Shown here: one piece after another, positions 37,482 through 46,745 of the stretch
How positions within the stretch are numbered: position 1 is the first letter of the stretch
Layout: every line of letters starts with the position of its first letter
Origin: Microbulbifer sp. MKSA007
GTDB taxonomy: Bacteria; Pseudomonadota; Gammaproteobacteria; Pseudomonadales; Cellvibrionaceae
Reading direction: 5' to 3'
Assembly: GCA_032615215.1 (NCBI GenBank)
Contig: CP128433.1
Span: 124,001-188,000, forward strand
DNA length: 64,000 bases
Notes under the pieces: model-generated
What the model saw: the letters and a program-made list of their open reading frames with translations, nothing else
The model's database searches: none
What the model was told of the DNA's origin: nothing
Program-made: the position numbers and the translations under genes

Positions 37482-40463
37482 TTATCGGGTATGGATCATT
37501 ATATTAGTTCCAGAAAATATTTTTTCACCATCCCCGTAAGTCAAAATACCAAGATGCCGAGTGTTGGGGGCAAGATTAATCCACTCCAAAGAAACTACTC
37601 CAGTTTCCCCAATCTGTGCTTGAGTTGGCGCATCCACTGCGGTATTTCCGTTGTCCCCGTTCAGATTAAAGTTGAATAAGCTGAAATTGGTGGGGCCGGC
37701 GGATGTCGCATAATCGACAACAACGGCTGCATATTGACCGGGAGAGGGGTTAGCCAGGGAAACTGACTCTGCGGAAGTGGCGCTGCCGCTGGTACCGACT
37801 TCGGGATAGTTTGGCGCTGGGCCATAAACTTCCAGGTCCAGGTCGTCACTTCCGCTACCATCGCCCACATCGGCATCATACATAGCGATATGCGCAAGCT
37901 CCGTTCCTTCAGGTATATTAAAGAAAATTACTTGAACATCGCCATCTTCAACAGTGGTTGTAGTGGCCTCACCCTCCGCCAGGCCAGTGACATTCACCTG
38001 GAAATCACCGTTGTAGCCGAAGCCCACATTGAGTTCTAGGTTGCCATCGGTGCCGCTGCCAGTTAATTGCTGTGGTGCAGCTAGAGGAACAGGCCGAATA
38101 GCAATTGGGCTGCGCACACTGATCTGGGAGCCTACGGATTGCCAGGTGAGGTCACCAAAGACCCAAGTATTCATTTCGGCGGACTCTGTGGCGGTGAAGG
38201 TCACCTCAAACTCAGCACTCTCTCCCTCCCTGAGGCGTAGCACTTTCGGGTTGATATCTACATCGATACCGAGTGGCGCGTTGATGGATGCCCAATACCA
38301 ACGCTGGCCGGGGGCGACGCTAGTAACCCGGCGTTTGATGGTCTGGCTGCCGAGGAGGTCGGCGACCCCCATAGAAGCGAGGTTCAGGTCGCTGGAATCG
38401 CTAGAGTATCCCAGGGACGTCAAAGCATCACAGGTTGTGCTATCGACCATCTCGGGCTGGAGTTCAGCGCCACATAGGAAGGCGAGATAATCATTGAAGC
38501 CCGCATCGTAAACCAGACCCGGTTTAAAGGCGTCACGGGGCACTATGGCACCGGCACCAATATCAAATGGTGTTGCATCCGCTAGTCCGTAAGACTTGCG
38601 CAGGTCATTGCGTGCACTCGTCATCAATGCGGACTTGGCCATTGCCGGGCTCCAGTGGGGGTTGGCCTGTTTCAGCATGGCCATTACACCGGCGACATGG
38701 GGACTGGCCATAGAAGTTCCACTGAGGGCTCCGAATAGTTCTCCTCCGCTTAACACTGGAGAAATCCCCGCGATAATGCCAACCCCCGGGGCACTGATAT
38801 CCGGCTTGATAATATCCGGAGCTCCGCCGTTCTGGCCGCGAGATGAAAAGTTTGCGACGCGGTCTTCCCTGGGGATCAATTGAGATGGATCGATAACCCC
38901 AGAAACTTCGCTACTGGCTGCGAGAGTTTCGCCCTCGTAGTACGAGATCATCATTCCGGGGATACGGGTATCAGGGGCTGACATGGAAATCGGGTTGATG
39001 CGATCGTCTGCAGTACCATCGTTGTAAACGACGATAGCCAAGGCTCCGGCATCGGCAGCATTGTTATATTTATCGGTAAAGGAGCAACCCCCACGTCTTA
39101 CCAGAGCAATACTGCCCTCCAAAGACTCGCTGTTAGTGACTTCGCTACAAGCTTCTAACGGCTCGCTGAGAACAACCTCAGCAGAGACTGCTCCAACCTC
39201 TTCCAGACTTACTGTGCCGTTACCCTCGCGTCCTTCGTAAGTGCCGGAAACCGACTCTGGTGAGGATACTTGTAGGGCTAAGCCGAAGCTCTGGTCATCT
39301 TCAGAGGCGCCGACTGCGGTTATCCAAGGAACCCCTGAAGGGGTTCCCATGGTCTCTGGGCCTGGTCCGTTATTACCGGCAGATGTGGCGACGAAAACGC
39401 CGGCATCGGCGGCAAATAAAAATGCGATGTCATCGGCACCACTAAAGGTGGTACTGGCGCCACCTATCGAGAAGTTAATAACATCCACACCATCGGCAAC
39501 GGCTTCATCAATAGCCGCCATGGAGTCGGCGGACGAGCAACCACTATCATCGGGGTCTGGAGCATCCCAGCACACTTTATACACCGCGATGCGGGCTCGT
39601 GGCGCCATTCCGGTAAGGGTTTTTCCATCCGGGGTAATAACGCCATAGTTACCGGCGGCAGTGGTCGCGGTGTGGGTACCGTGCCCGTCTGCATCCCTGG
39701 CTGACAGGAATTCGTAATCTGCCAATTCGTTGTTGGTCAGGAAGGCATCGGAAAATGACTTGGCCTTAATCAGCTTATTGTTACAGGTAAACGCAGCGTC
39801 GTTGGGGTTTTGGTCACTGTTACCAAATTCACAACCGTCACCAGTAAAGCTGTCGGGTATTGAACCGTAGGGAACTTGGGGCCCCAGGTTGCCCTGTAAC
39901 GGTGTAGCTATATCTGCGACACTCTGGTGTTCAGGGTGGATCCCCGTGTCGATAACACCTACAACAATATCCTCACCCGTAATCCCCCAAAGCCATGGAC
40001 TGGGCATATCTGTGATGCCGAGGAAGTCCGCAGTGGAGTCAGTATGGGGCTTTAGTATTTCATCTTCCCAAACACCTTTAACGTCGGCGCGACCGCGCAG
40101 AGCAGCCGCTTCCTTTTCACTCATTACGGCGGCGAAGCCATTAAAAGCGGTGTCGTATTCATGAACAGTGTGTGCGCTGGGAACGGTGGATAGAACTTGT
40201 TCCCGCCGCGACCGGAGGAAATTGGAATAGTGTTGGTAGCTACTGCTTTGGGGGTCGATTTTGCCACGCTTGGTCGGTTTGGTGGCCGATAAGCCGGGGA
40301 TGGTACCGCTATAGGAGGACAGAGGTTCGCTGTCCAGTTGAACAATGTAAACTTTTTTTGGTTTTTCTTGACTGGGGGCGAACTTTTCCGCTGCTGACGC
40401 AGAAAATACGATGCTCGATAGCAACACTCCCGCTGTCAGGGCAGAAAAAATTTTTCTTTTCAT
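37482..40463 (-). CDS. secreted subtilisin-like serine protease (S8) with inhibitor, PA and C-terminal domains
   Basis: 993 residues from the ATG at 40461–40463 (MKRKIFSALTAGVLLSSIVF, a signal peptide) with AAGGGA about 7 nt upstream. Domains in order: an I9 propeptide (about 35–130, VYIVQLDSEPL... FAAVMSEKEAAAL) and the S8 domain with Asp172 (VVGVIDTG), His261 (DGHGTH), oxyanion Asn364 and Ser584 (LSGTSMASPH). A protease-associated insertion lies between (about 410–535). Then come a fibronectin-like domain and a pre-peptidase C-terminal (PPC) domain with DADVGDGSGSDD, then a short tail. It is an extracellular protease for protein degradation. A partial duplicate lies at 34765–35250. Confidence 0.93.
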   Translation of the reverse strand: MKRKIFSALTAGVLLSSIVFSASAAEKFAPSQEKPKKVYIVQLDSEPLSSYSGTIPGLSATKPTKRGKIDPQSSSYQHYSNFLRSRREQVLSTVPSAHTVHEYDTAFNGFAAVMSEKEAAALRGRADVKGVWEDEILKPHTDSTADFLGITDMPSPWLWGITGEDIVVGVIDTGIHPEHQSVADIATPLQGNLGPQVPYGSIPDSFTGDGCEFGNSDQNPNDAAFTCNNKLIKAKSFSDAFLTNNELADYEFLSARDADGHGTHTATTAAGNYGVITPDGKTLTGMAPRARIAVYKVCWDAPDPDDSGCSSADSMAAIDEAVADGVDVINFSIGGASTTFSGADDIAFLFAADAGVFVATSAGNNGPGPETMGTPSGVPWITAVGASEDDQSFGLALQVSSPESVSGTYEGREGNGTVSLEEVGAVSAEVVLSEPLEACSEVTNSESLEGSIALVRRGGCSFTDKYNNAADAGALAIVVYNDGTADDRINPISMSAPDTRIPGMMISYYEGETLAASSEVSGVIDPSQLIPREDRVANFSSRGQNGGAPDIIKPDISAPGVGIIAGISPVLSGGELFGALSGTSMASPHVAGVMAMLKQANPHWSPAMAKSALMTSARNDLRKSYGLADATPFDIGAGAIVPRDAFKPGLVYDAGFNDYLAFLCGAELQPEMVDSTTCDALTSLGYSSDSSDLNLASMGVADLLGSQTIKRRVTSVAPGQRWYWASINAPLGIDVDINPKVLRLREGESAEFEVTFTATESAEMNTWVFGDLTWQSVGSQISVRSPIAIRPVPLAAPQQLTGSGTDGNLELNVGFGYNGDFQVNVTGLAEGEATTTTVEDGDVQVIFFNIPEGTELAHIAMYDADVGDGSGSDDLDLEVYGPAPNYPEVGTSGSATSAESVSLANPSPGQYAAVVVDYATSAGPTNFSLFNFNLNGDNGNTAVDAPTQAQIGETGVVSLEWINLAPNTRHLGILTYGDGEKIFSGTNIMIHTR

Positions 40464-40768
40464 TGGAATATCCCTTTTGTTATTTTGCGCAGGCGGCAAC
40501 AAAAGGCCTAAAAGAGCTCGTCTCTCAGGGGCAATACTCCGTTTCCCCAGTAGAACTTCTCAGAGCTTCATTCAAGTCTTACCCATCCATGGCCTAGCAC
40601 GAATCATTAATACAACAATGGGCTCACCTTCCCGCTAGTTGCTTTTATAGGAATGTGTCGTGCAACTCAATAACTTGGCGTGTAGCTAAACGTGTTGTGT
40701 CGAATATAGTGCGTGAAGCTCGGGATATGACGTCTTTTTGATTTTGTGGGGCTACATCTAAGAGTTGA
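40464..40768. other. upstream region of the subtilase gene
   Basis: About 300 bp between gmhB and the subtilase, both on the minus strand; it must contain the subtilase promoter. No hairpin with a U-tract or operator was recognised. Confidence 0.35.
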
Positions 40769-41320
40769 CTACTGGGTGAGAAAAAAATTAGAAAAGTGTG
40801 CCAGATCTGTGAAAACTGAAGTGGCGGTTAGGCGAGGATCCGGCTGCTCGATTAGGTGCTGCAAAGTCTGATCACCTGCACCAGTTTTTACTAGAACGGG
40901 TTTACACCCCTTCTCCAACGCCAGATAAAGGTCTGCCAGCTTGTCTCCGACCAAATAACAGTCGTGCAGGCTGGTATCAAATTCAGCCTCGATGGCATCC
41001 AGCAGACCCGCCAGGGGTTTGCGGCAGCGGCAATTATCTTCAGGGCCGTGGGGACAGTAGAAAATAGCGGCGATTTCGCCACCGGCATCTTCCACCTGAG
41101 CACGCATTTTGGCGTGCATTTCTTCCAGGTCATCCAGATCAAATTGGCCCAGCGCCAGGCCGCTCTGATTGGTGGCTATCACCAGTTGATGGCCGGCCTG
41201 ACTGAGCGCTGCCAGCGCTTCAATACTGCCGGGCAGGGGTTGCCATTCGTCGGCGGATTTGACGAATTTATCGGGATTTTCGTTGATCACCCCGTCGCGG
41301 CCGAGAATGATAATTGCCAT
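40769..41320 (-). CDS. gmhB: D-glycero-beta-D-manno-heptose-1,7-bisphosphate 7-phosphatase-like protein lacking the nucleophile Asp
   Basis: HAD-superfamily phosphatase of the LPS heptose pathway, 183 residues from the ATG at 41318–41320 (MAIIILGRDGVINEN). Family features kept: acid/base Asp9, ATNQSG, YCPHGPEDNCRCRKP (zinc-binding cysteines) and VGDKLADL. However, residue 7, the Asp that forms the phospho-enzyme (usually LDRDGVI), is Gly (codon GGC). That should abolish catalysis. It could be a genuine mutation of GAC to GGC, a sequencing substitution, or a protein with a new job. It is placed 56 bp after glyS as in Pseudomonas, where the gene also follows glyS. Confidence 0.88.
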   Translation of the reverse strand: MAIIILGRDGVINENPDKFVKSADEWQPLPGSIEALAALSQAGHQLVIATNQSGLALGQFDLDDLEEMHAKMRAQVEDAGGEIAAIFYCPHGPEDNCRCRKPLAGLLDAIEAEFDTSLHDCYLVGDKLADLYLALEKGCKPVLVKTGAGDQTLQHLIEQPDPRLTATSVFTDLAHFSNFFLTQ

Positions 41321-41376
41321 ATTCGTATCTCCCTGATTTGCGAGGCGGGGGTTTAACACCCCGCCTCTGCAAGTCA

Positions 41377-43458
41377 TTACTTGGCAGGAACCAGCAGGGA
41401 AATATCGGCAACTTCGAGGAACAGTGCGCGCAGCTGGGCTAATAGGGCCAGGCGGTTGTTGCGCAGTTGCTCGTCGTCACTCATTACCATTACATGGTCG
41501 AAGAAGCTGTCTACGGTTTCACGCAGGCCAGCCAGACCGGCGAGGCCCTCGGCGAAGAGCGCATCGCTATACAGGGGCTCGACTTCTGTGCGGGCAACCT
41601 GTACTGCGGCGAAGAGAGCCTTTTCCGCCTCTTCCTGCAACAGAGCTTCATCAACACTGCTGGGTACAGCACTGTCTAACTTGGCGAGGATATTGGAAAC
41701 GCGCTTGTTGGCGGCGGCCAAAGCACCGGACTCCGGCAGCTGGCTAAACGCGTTGACCGCGTGCACGCGGTTGTCGATATCCAGCGGGCGCGACAGCTTG
41801 CGCGCGGCAACGGACATAAATACTTCGGTGGCGATACCCTGATCTTCGTAACGGGCGCGGAAGCGCTCCAGTACATACTGCAGAGTTTGCTCCACCACCT
41901 TGTCATATTCACCCAGGGCGGTGCGCGGGTAGTTGTCGCGGGCCAATTCCAGCAATTCGCGCAGGTCCAGGTCGAGACGCTTCTCTACGAGAATACGGAT
42001 GATCCCCAGGCTGGCGCGGCGCAGGGCGAAGGGGTCGCGAGAGCCGCTGGGGGGTTGGCCTATGCCGAAGATGCCGACCAAAGTATCCAGGCGATCCGCC
42101 AGGGCGATTACAGTGCCGGTGTCGCTGGCGGGCAGCTCGTCACCGGCAAACTTGGGCATATACTGCTCGTACATGGCCTTGGCCACATCCAACGGCTCGC
42201 CGTCATTTTCGGCGTAGTAGTAGCCGGCGATGCCCTGCATATCGGCAAACTCGAACACCATCTCGGTAACCAGGTCCGACTTGCACAGGCGGCCGGCGCG
42301 CTCGGCCCAGTCGCCGTTGCTTCCGGTTTTCTCAGCGATGGTGCGGGCGAGGGTGGCTACCCGTTCAGTCTTGTCGTAGACGCTACCCAGGTGCTGCTGG
42401 AACACGATTTGGCGCAGTTTCTCGCGGCGTGATTCCAGGCTGGTCTTTTTGTCGGTCTCAAAGAAGAAGGCGGCATCCGCCAGGCGCGGACGGATTACGC
42501 GCTCATTGCCGTGGATAACCTGAGCGGCATCCTGGCTCTCGATATTGGACACGGTGATAAAGAAAGGCAGCAATTGGCCATCTTCATCTACCACATGGAA
42601 ATATTTCTGGTGCTCCTTCATGGAGGAGATCAGGGCTTCAGCGGGTACTTCCAGGAAGCGCTCTTCGAAGCGACCGGTGAGGGCTACAGGCCATTCAACC
42701 AGTGCAGTCACTTCGTCGAGCAGATCGTCATCGATGACCGCTTCACCATTGACGTTGTTGGCTTCGGCGATCACCTGGGCGCGAATAGCTTCGCGGCGCT
42801 CGGCGAAGTCAGCCATTACGTATCCGGGTTCGCGCAGAACCTGTGCATAGTCGTAGGCGGAGTGGATCTCCAGCTCGCGATTGCAGTGGAAGCGATGACC
42901 ACGGCTGGTGTTACCGGCTTTTAAGCCGAGTACTTCACCGTTGACTACCTTGTTGCCAAACAGCATGACGAGCCAGTGCACCGGGCGCACGAACTCCTCG
43001 CGGCGTGCCCCCCAGCGCATACGCTTGGGAATTGGCAGTTGAGCCAATGCTTTCTCGACAATGCCCGCTAACAGGGATTCGGTTTCAGCGCCTTTTTGCT
43101 CGCTGATAAAGGCCAGGCGCTCACCTTTGTCGGTCTCTTTGCGTCCCAGCTCTTCAACAGTTACACCGTTGCTGCGGGCGAACCCCTCAGCGGCTTTACT
43201 GGGCTTACCCTCTTTATCAAAAGCGGCTTTGACAGCCGGGCCCAGCTTTTCAATTTGTTTGTCTTGCTGCTTATCTGCCAAACCGAATACTGCTACGGCC
43301 AGGCGACGGGGGGCTGCGTAGGCTTTAACTTCGCCAAAAGACAACTCGGCGCCTTTGAGGCCCTGGGTAATACCATCGGCGAAAGCGCTCATTAATTTGT
43401 GTAACGCCTTGGGCGGCAGCTCTTCGGTGCCCAGCTCTACCAGAAAATCCTGAGCCAT
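41377..43458 (-). CDS. glyS: glycyl-tRNA synthetase beta chain
   Basis: 693-residue beta subunit of the alpha2beta2 glycyl-tRNA synthetase; it binds and helps charge tRNA-Gly. The start MAQDFLVELGTEELPPKALHKLM is diagnostic. The C-terminal half has an HD-like segment and the anticodon-binding domain (FDHVMVMSDDEQLRNNRLALLAQL). Its ATG shares one base with the glyQ stop (TAATG), so the two subunits are translationally coupled. Normal length. Confidence 0.97.
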   Translation of the reverse strand: MAQDFLVELGTEELPPKALHKLMSAFADGITQGLKGAELSFGEVKAYAAPRRLAVAVFGLADKQQDKQIEKLGPAVKAAFDKEGKPSKAAEGFARSNGVTVEELGRKETDKGERLAFISEQKGAETESLLAGIVEKALAQLPIPKRMRWGARREEFVRPVHWLVMLFGNKVVNGEVLGLKAGNTSRGHRFHCNRELEIHSAYDYAQVLREPGYVMADFAERREAIRAQVIAEANNVNGEAVIDDDLLDEVTALVEWPVALTGRFEERFLEVPAEALISSMKEHQKYFHVVDEDGQLLPFFITVSNIESQDAAQVIHGNERVIRPRLADAAFFFETDKKTSLESRREKLRQIVFQQHLGSVYDKTERVATLARTIAEKTGSNGDWAERAGRLCKSDLVTEMVFEFADMQGIAGYYYAENDGEPLDVAKAMYEQYMPKFAGDELPASDTGTVIALADRLDTLVGIFGIGQPPSGSRDPFALRRASLGIIRILVEKRLDLDLRELLELARDNYPRTALGEYDKVVEQTLQYVLERFRARYEDQGIATEVFMSVAARKLSRPLDIDNRVHAVNAFSQLPESGALAAANKRVSNILAKLDSAVPSSVDEALLQEEAEKALFAAVQVARTEVEPLYSDALFAEGLAGLAGLRETVDSFFDHVMVMSDDEQLRNNRLALLAQLRALFLEVADISLLVPAK

Positions 43459-44414
43459 TACTGCTTCTCCTCTTGCTCGATGTCTTCCGCCAAAATATCT
43501 GCCCGCAGTGCTTTATCTGCCATGGGGAAGCCTAAGGCGCGGCGCGCATCGTAGTAAGCCTGTGCCACGGCGCGGGCCAGGGTTCGTACGCGCAGGATAT
43601 AGCGCTGGCGCTCAGTCACTGAGATGGCGTGGCGCGCATCCAGAAGGTTGAAGGCGTGGGAGGCCTTCATAACTTGCTCGTAAGCGGGGAGCGGCAGGCC
43701 CAGCTCAATCAGGCGTGTGCTCTCGCGCTCGCAGTGATCGAAGGTCGCGAACAGGAACTCCACATCGGCGTGTTCAAAGTTGTAGTGGGACATTTCCACT
43801 TCGTTCTGATGGAAAACGTCGCCGTAGGTGACGGGGCTGCCATCCGGGTTGCGGGTCCACACTAAATCGTAGATAGACTCGACACCTTGCAGATACATGG
43901 CGATACGCTCAAGACCGTAGGTGATCTCGCCGGTAACTGGGTAGCACTCGAGGCCGCCAACCTGCTGGAAGTAGGTGAACTGGGTAACTTCCATACCATT
44001 CAGCCAAACTTCCCAGCCGAGGCCCCAGGCGCCCAGGGTTGGGGATTCCCAGTTGTCCTCAACAAAGCGAATATCGTGGACAGCGGGATCTACGCCCATG
44101 GCGCGAAGGCTATCGAGGTACAATTCCTGGATATTGTCCGGGGATGGTTTCATTACTACCTGGTATTGGTAGTAGTGCTGAAGGCGGTTGGGGTTCTCAC
44201 CGTAGCGGCCATCGGTAGGGCGGCGGCAGGGCTGTACATAGGCCGCATTCCAGTTTTCCGGGCCTATGGCACGGAGGAAGGTCGCTGGATGAAAGGTGCC
44301 GGCGCCCACTTCCATATCCAGAGGCTGTAGAATGACGCACCCTTGGCGCGCCCAATAATCCTGCAGGGCAAAAATGAGTCCCTGAAAGGTACTGAGATCG
44401 TATTGCTTGGACAC
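43458..44414 (-). CDS. glyQ: glycyl-tRNA synthetase alpha chain
   Basis: 318-residue catalytic subunit. The GTG at 44412–44414 is chosen: GGAG lies about 6 nt upstream and the result MSKQYDLSTFQGLIFALQ is family-like. A longer frame from a TTG at 44447 would add 11 unconserved residues. Class II synthetase wording is clear: GAGTFHPATFLRAIGPENW, YVQPCRRPTDGRYGENPNR, and the C-terminal ALGFPMADKA. The stop overlaps the glyS start by one base. Confidence 0.97.
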   Translation of the reverse strand: MSKQYDLSTFQGLIFALQDYWARQGCVILQPLDMEVGAGTFHPATFLRAIGPENWNAAYVQPCRRPTDGRYGENPNRLQHYYQYQVVMKPSPDNIQELYLDSLRAMGVDPAVHDIRFVEDNWESPTLGAWGLGWEVWLNGMEVTQFTYFQQVGGLECYPVTGEITYGLERIAMYLQGVESIYDLVWTRNPDGSPVTYGDVFHQNEVEMSHYNFEHADVEFLFATFDHCERESTRLIELGLPLPAYEQVMKASHAFNLLDARHAISVTERQRYILRVRTLARAVAQAYYDARRALGFPMADKALRADILAEDIEQEEKQ

Positions 44415-44573
44415 CGCTATCTCCGGATCAGTATCTGCTGTGGGCAAAGGGACGCAATTATAGCGGCAGCGGCTCCTGTGCTTAAAGCGCTATAGCCGCT
44501 TCGGAGGTGTCAATGTTCATTCTCGAACTAGATAGCCGTCTCAAAATGGCTTTTGTGGATAGGAAGTAATTCA

Positions 44574-45461
44574 GTGGATATTAAAGGGCGCCTTGCAGTA
44601 GGGGCACTGAAAATCATTGGCAAACTGCCGTTGTCTTGGTCGCGACGCCTCGGTTTACTCGTTGGCAAAATTGCTGTGTGGACGCGCTCCGAGGGGCTGC
44701 GTCTGAGCCGTATAAACCTGGAGTTGTGCTATCCGGCCATGGACCCAAAGCAGCGCGAACGGCTCGCCAGAGAGAGCGTGATCAGTACTGCAATGACCGG
44801 CTTTGAGATGGCGGCCCTATGGAACACCCCCTGGGCCAAAAGTAAGAATGCGATTGTGGGAGTGCGCAACCAGCACTTGCTCGACGGGAGTGAAGAAGGC
44901 AGGACCGGCACAATTGTACTGATGCCGCATACGGGCAATTGGGAAATTTTTGGCTTGCATGTAGGCACCCTGGCTCCCTGCACAGTGCTATACCAGCCTC
45001 CCAAAATTGAAGCCTTGGACCCGGTTATTCGCAATGGGCGGGAAGTGACCGGTGGCAAGATGGTTCCCACCAACGTACATGGGGTTCGCTCGCTACTTAA
45101 GGCTCTCAAAGCCGGTAATTTTGCCCTGATACTTCCCGATCAGGAGCCGGATATGGGCGGTGATTTTGCTCCTTTCTTTGGCCGCCCGGCCCTGACGATG
45201 ACCCTCGCCCACAACTTGATTCAGCGCACCAACTGCCATGTGGTGTTTGGTTTCGGCAAGCGCGTTGAAGGTGGATTTGAGCTGGTATTTGTTCCTGCGG
45301 AAAAGGCCATTTATAGCGATGAGCAGAAAGTTTCCCTGGCGGCGATGAATCGGGGAGTGGAGGCCTGTATTGCCCAGGCACCAGAGCAGTATCAGTGGGA
45401 ATACAAGCGCTTCAGGAAACAGCCGGAAGGCAAGAGTAAAATTTACCGCAAGAAAAAGTAG
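44574..45461 (+). CDS. LpxL/HtrB-family lysophospholipid (Kdo-lipid A) acyltransferase
   Basis: 295 residues from the GTG at 44574, chosen because AGGAAG lies a few bases upstream. The catalytic HX4E is HTGNWE, followed by the substrate-contacting segment GLHVGTLAPCTVLYQPP and PDQEPDMGGDFAPFFGRPAL, typical of lauroyl acyltransferases. A short hydrophobic N-terminal segment anchors it to the inner membrane. Likely adds a secondary acyl chain to lipid A; the chain length is not readable. It is divergent from glyQ; in Pseudomonas a similar acyltransferase gene lies in the same chromosomal neighbourhood. Confidence 0.88.
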   Translation: MDIKGRLAVGALKIIGKLPLSWSRRLGLLVGKIAVWTRSEGLRLSRINLELCYPAMDPKQRERLARESVISTAMTGFEMAALWNTPWAKSKNAIVGVRNQHLLDGSEEGRTGTIVLMPHTGNWEIFGLHVGTLAPCTVLYQPPKIEALDPVIRNGREVTGGKMVPTNVHGVRSLLKALKAGNFALILPDQEPDMGGDFAPFFGRPALTMTLAHNLIQRTNCHVVFGFGKRVEGGFELVFVPAEKAIYSDEQKVSLAAMNRGVEACIAQAPEQYQWEYKRFRKQPEGKSKIYRKKK

Positions 45462-45482
45462 GGGCTCTTCATAGAAGCCCCC
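45462..45482. terminator. hairpin between acyltransferase and ABC permease genes
   Basis: GGGGCT/AGCCCC stem with a 9-nt loop, directly between two convergent stops; only 33 bp separate them, so it may serve both. Confidence 0.55.
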
Positions 45483-45494
45483 ACATAAAATTAT

Positions 45495-46682
45495 TTAAGT
45501 CGCGTGCCGGAAAGCGACCACAACCGGCATGCGTGCCGCGCGCCAGGCTGGGAAGAAGCCGCTGATAAAACCGATCACCAGCGCCAATACGGCGCCCTGC
45601 ACAAACAGGTCTGGGGACATCTCAAAACTGAACACCACCTGGGTAAAACTGCCTCCCAGAGTTGAGGTGTTGAGACCGTCGAAAAACAGGTAAGCAGCCA
45701 GGGAACCCAAAAGCCCGCCGGCAAGGGCTAAAACCATTGCCTCAGCAATAGTGCCGCAGAACGCGGAGAAGTTGCTGAATCCCAACGCGCGCAGCGTGGC
45801 GATTTCACGAGCCCGGTCCGCTACCGAGGTATACATGGTGTTGAGAGCTCCGGCCAGTGCGCCTAGCGCCATCACAGAGCTGATGATCCAGCCAAAAGTA
45901 GCGATATATTGCAGCTGTTTACCCTGGCTGGCGAAGTACTCCTGTTCGGTTTGCGCTTCCAGGTTTAGGCGGGGCTCGCGTTTGATGGTTTCCTGAATGG
46001 GCTTGAGATCGCCGTCATTCTCCAATTGCAAACGGATTGACTGGTAGCTGTTGCCGCGGTTGTAGTGACTTTGGATAATTTTGATATCTGCCCACAGCTC
46101 GCTCTCAAATATATTACCCCCTGTGGAAAAGACCCCAACAACTGTCCACAGGTTTTTGCCAAAGCGCACTTCTTTACCGATTTCGAAACCATTAAATTCA
46201 CGCAATACCCCTTCACCAACAATCATTTCGTTAGTGCCGGGAGTAAACATACGCCCCTCTACCATACGCATGTTATTGCGCATGGCCATGCCGGTTTCAT
46301 TGAGGCCGCGCAAGGGGATATTGGCTTCGGTGCCGGTGGATTTCTTCAGGCCATCGACAATAACGTAGAGCTCCGGTGATACCAGCGGGCCGTTCGTATC
46401 CCTGGCAACACCGGCCGATTCCGCAATCAGGTTGACCTGGTCCTGCAGGATTACAGAGTTGATTTCACTGGCAGACCCCTCTCGCATCAGGATTGCGATC
46501 TGGCTGGAGCCGGCCCCACTCATGGTCGCCTCAAATCCCTTGGCCATAGCGAGAAACGCCAGCAGGATTACGACGACAACTGCCGAGGCAAATACCATGG
46601 CCAGTGACATCCACAGGCGCCGGCGCAGGCTGCCCAGATTCATCAGGGTTACCGAAACAATTTGAGCAATAAGAGAACCCAT
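45495..46682 (-). CDS. ABC transporter permease (FtsX/MacB-like), first
   Basis: 395-residue inner-membrane permease with one N-terminal transmembrane helix (LAMVFASAVVVVILLAFLAMA), a large periplasmic domain (about 55–265), and three C-terminal helices with the FtsX core (MALGALAGALNTMYTSVADRAREIATLRALGFSN). This is the MacB architecture without a fused ATPase. It is encoded 63 bp from a second, divergent-sequence permease, so the two may form a heterodimer. Adjacent ATPase and membrane-fusion genes define a MacAB/LolCDE-like exporter; substrate unknown. Confidence 0.9.
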   Translation of the reverse strand: MGSLIAQIVSVTLMNLGSLRRRLWMSLAMVFASAVVVVILLAFLAMAKGFEATMSGAGSSQIAILMREGSASEINSVILQDQVNLIAESAGVARDTNGPLVSPELYVIVDGLKKSTGTEANIPLRGLNETGMAMRNNMRMVEGRMFTPGTNEMIVGEGVLREFNGFEIGKEVRFGKNLWTVVGVFSTGGNIFESELWADIKIIQSHYNRGNSYQSIRLQLENDGDLKPIQETIKREPRLNLEAQTEQEYFASQGKQLQYIATFGWIISSVMALGALAGALNTMYTSVADRAREIATLRALGFSNFSAFCGTIAEAMVLALAGGLLGSLAAYLFFDGLNTSTLGGSFTQVVFSFEMSPDLFVQGAVLALVIGFISGFFPAWRAARMPVVVAFRHAT

Positions 46683-46745
46683 AATTTCTTCTCCTTTAAG
46701 GTTTCCCCAGTGAAAACCATTGTGTAGTTTCAGTGGGGCACCAGT

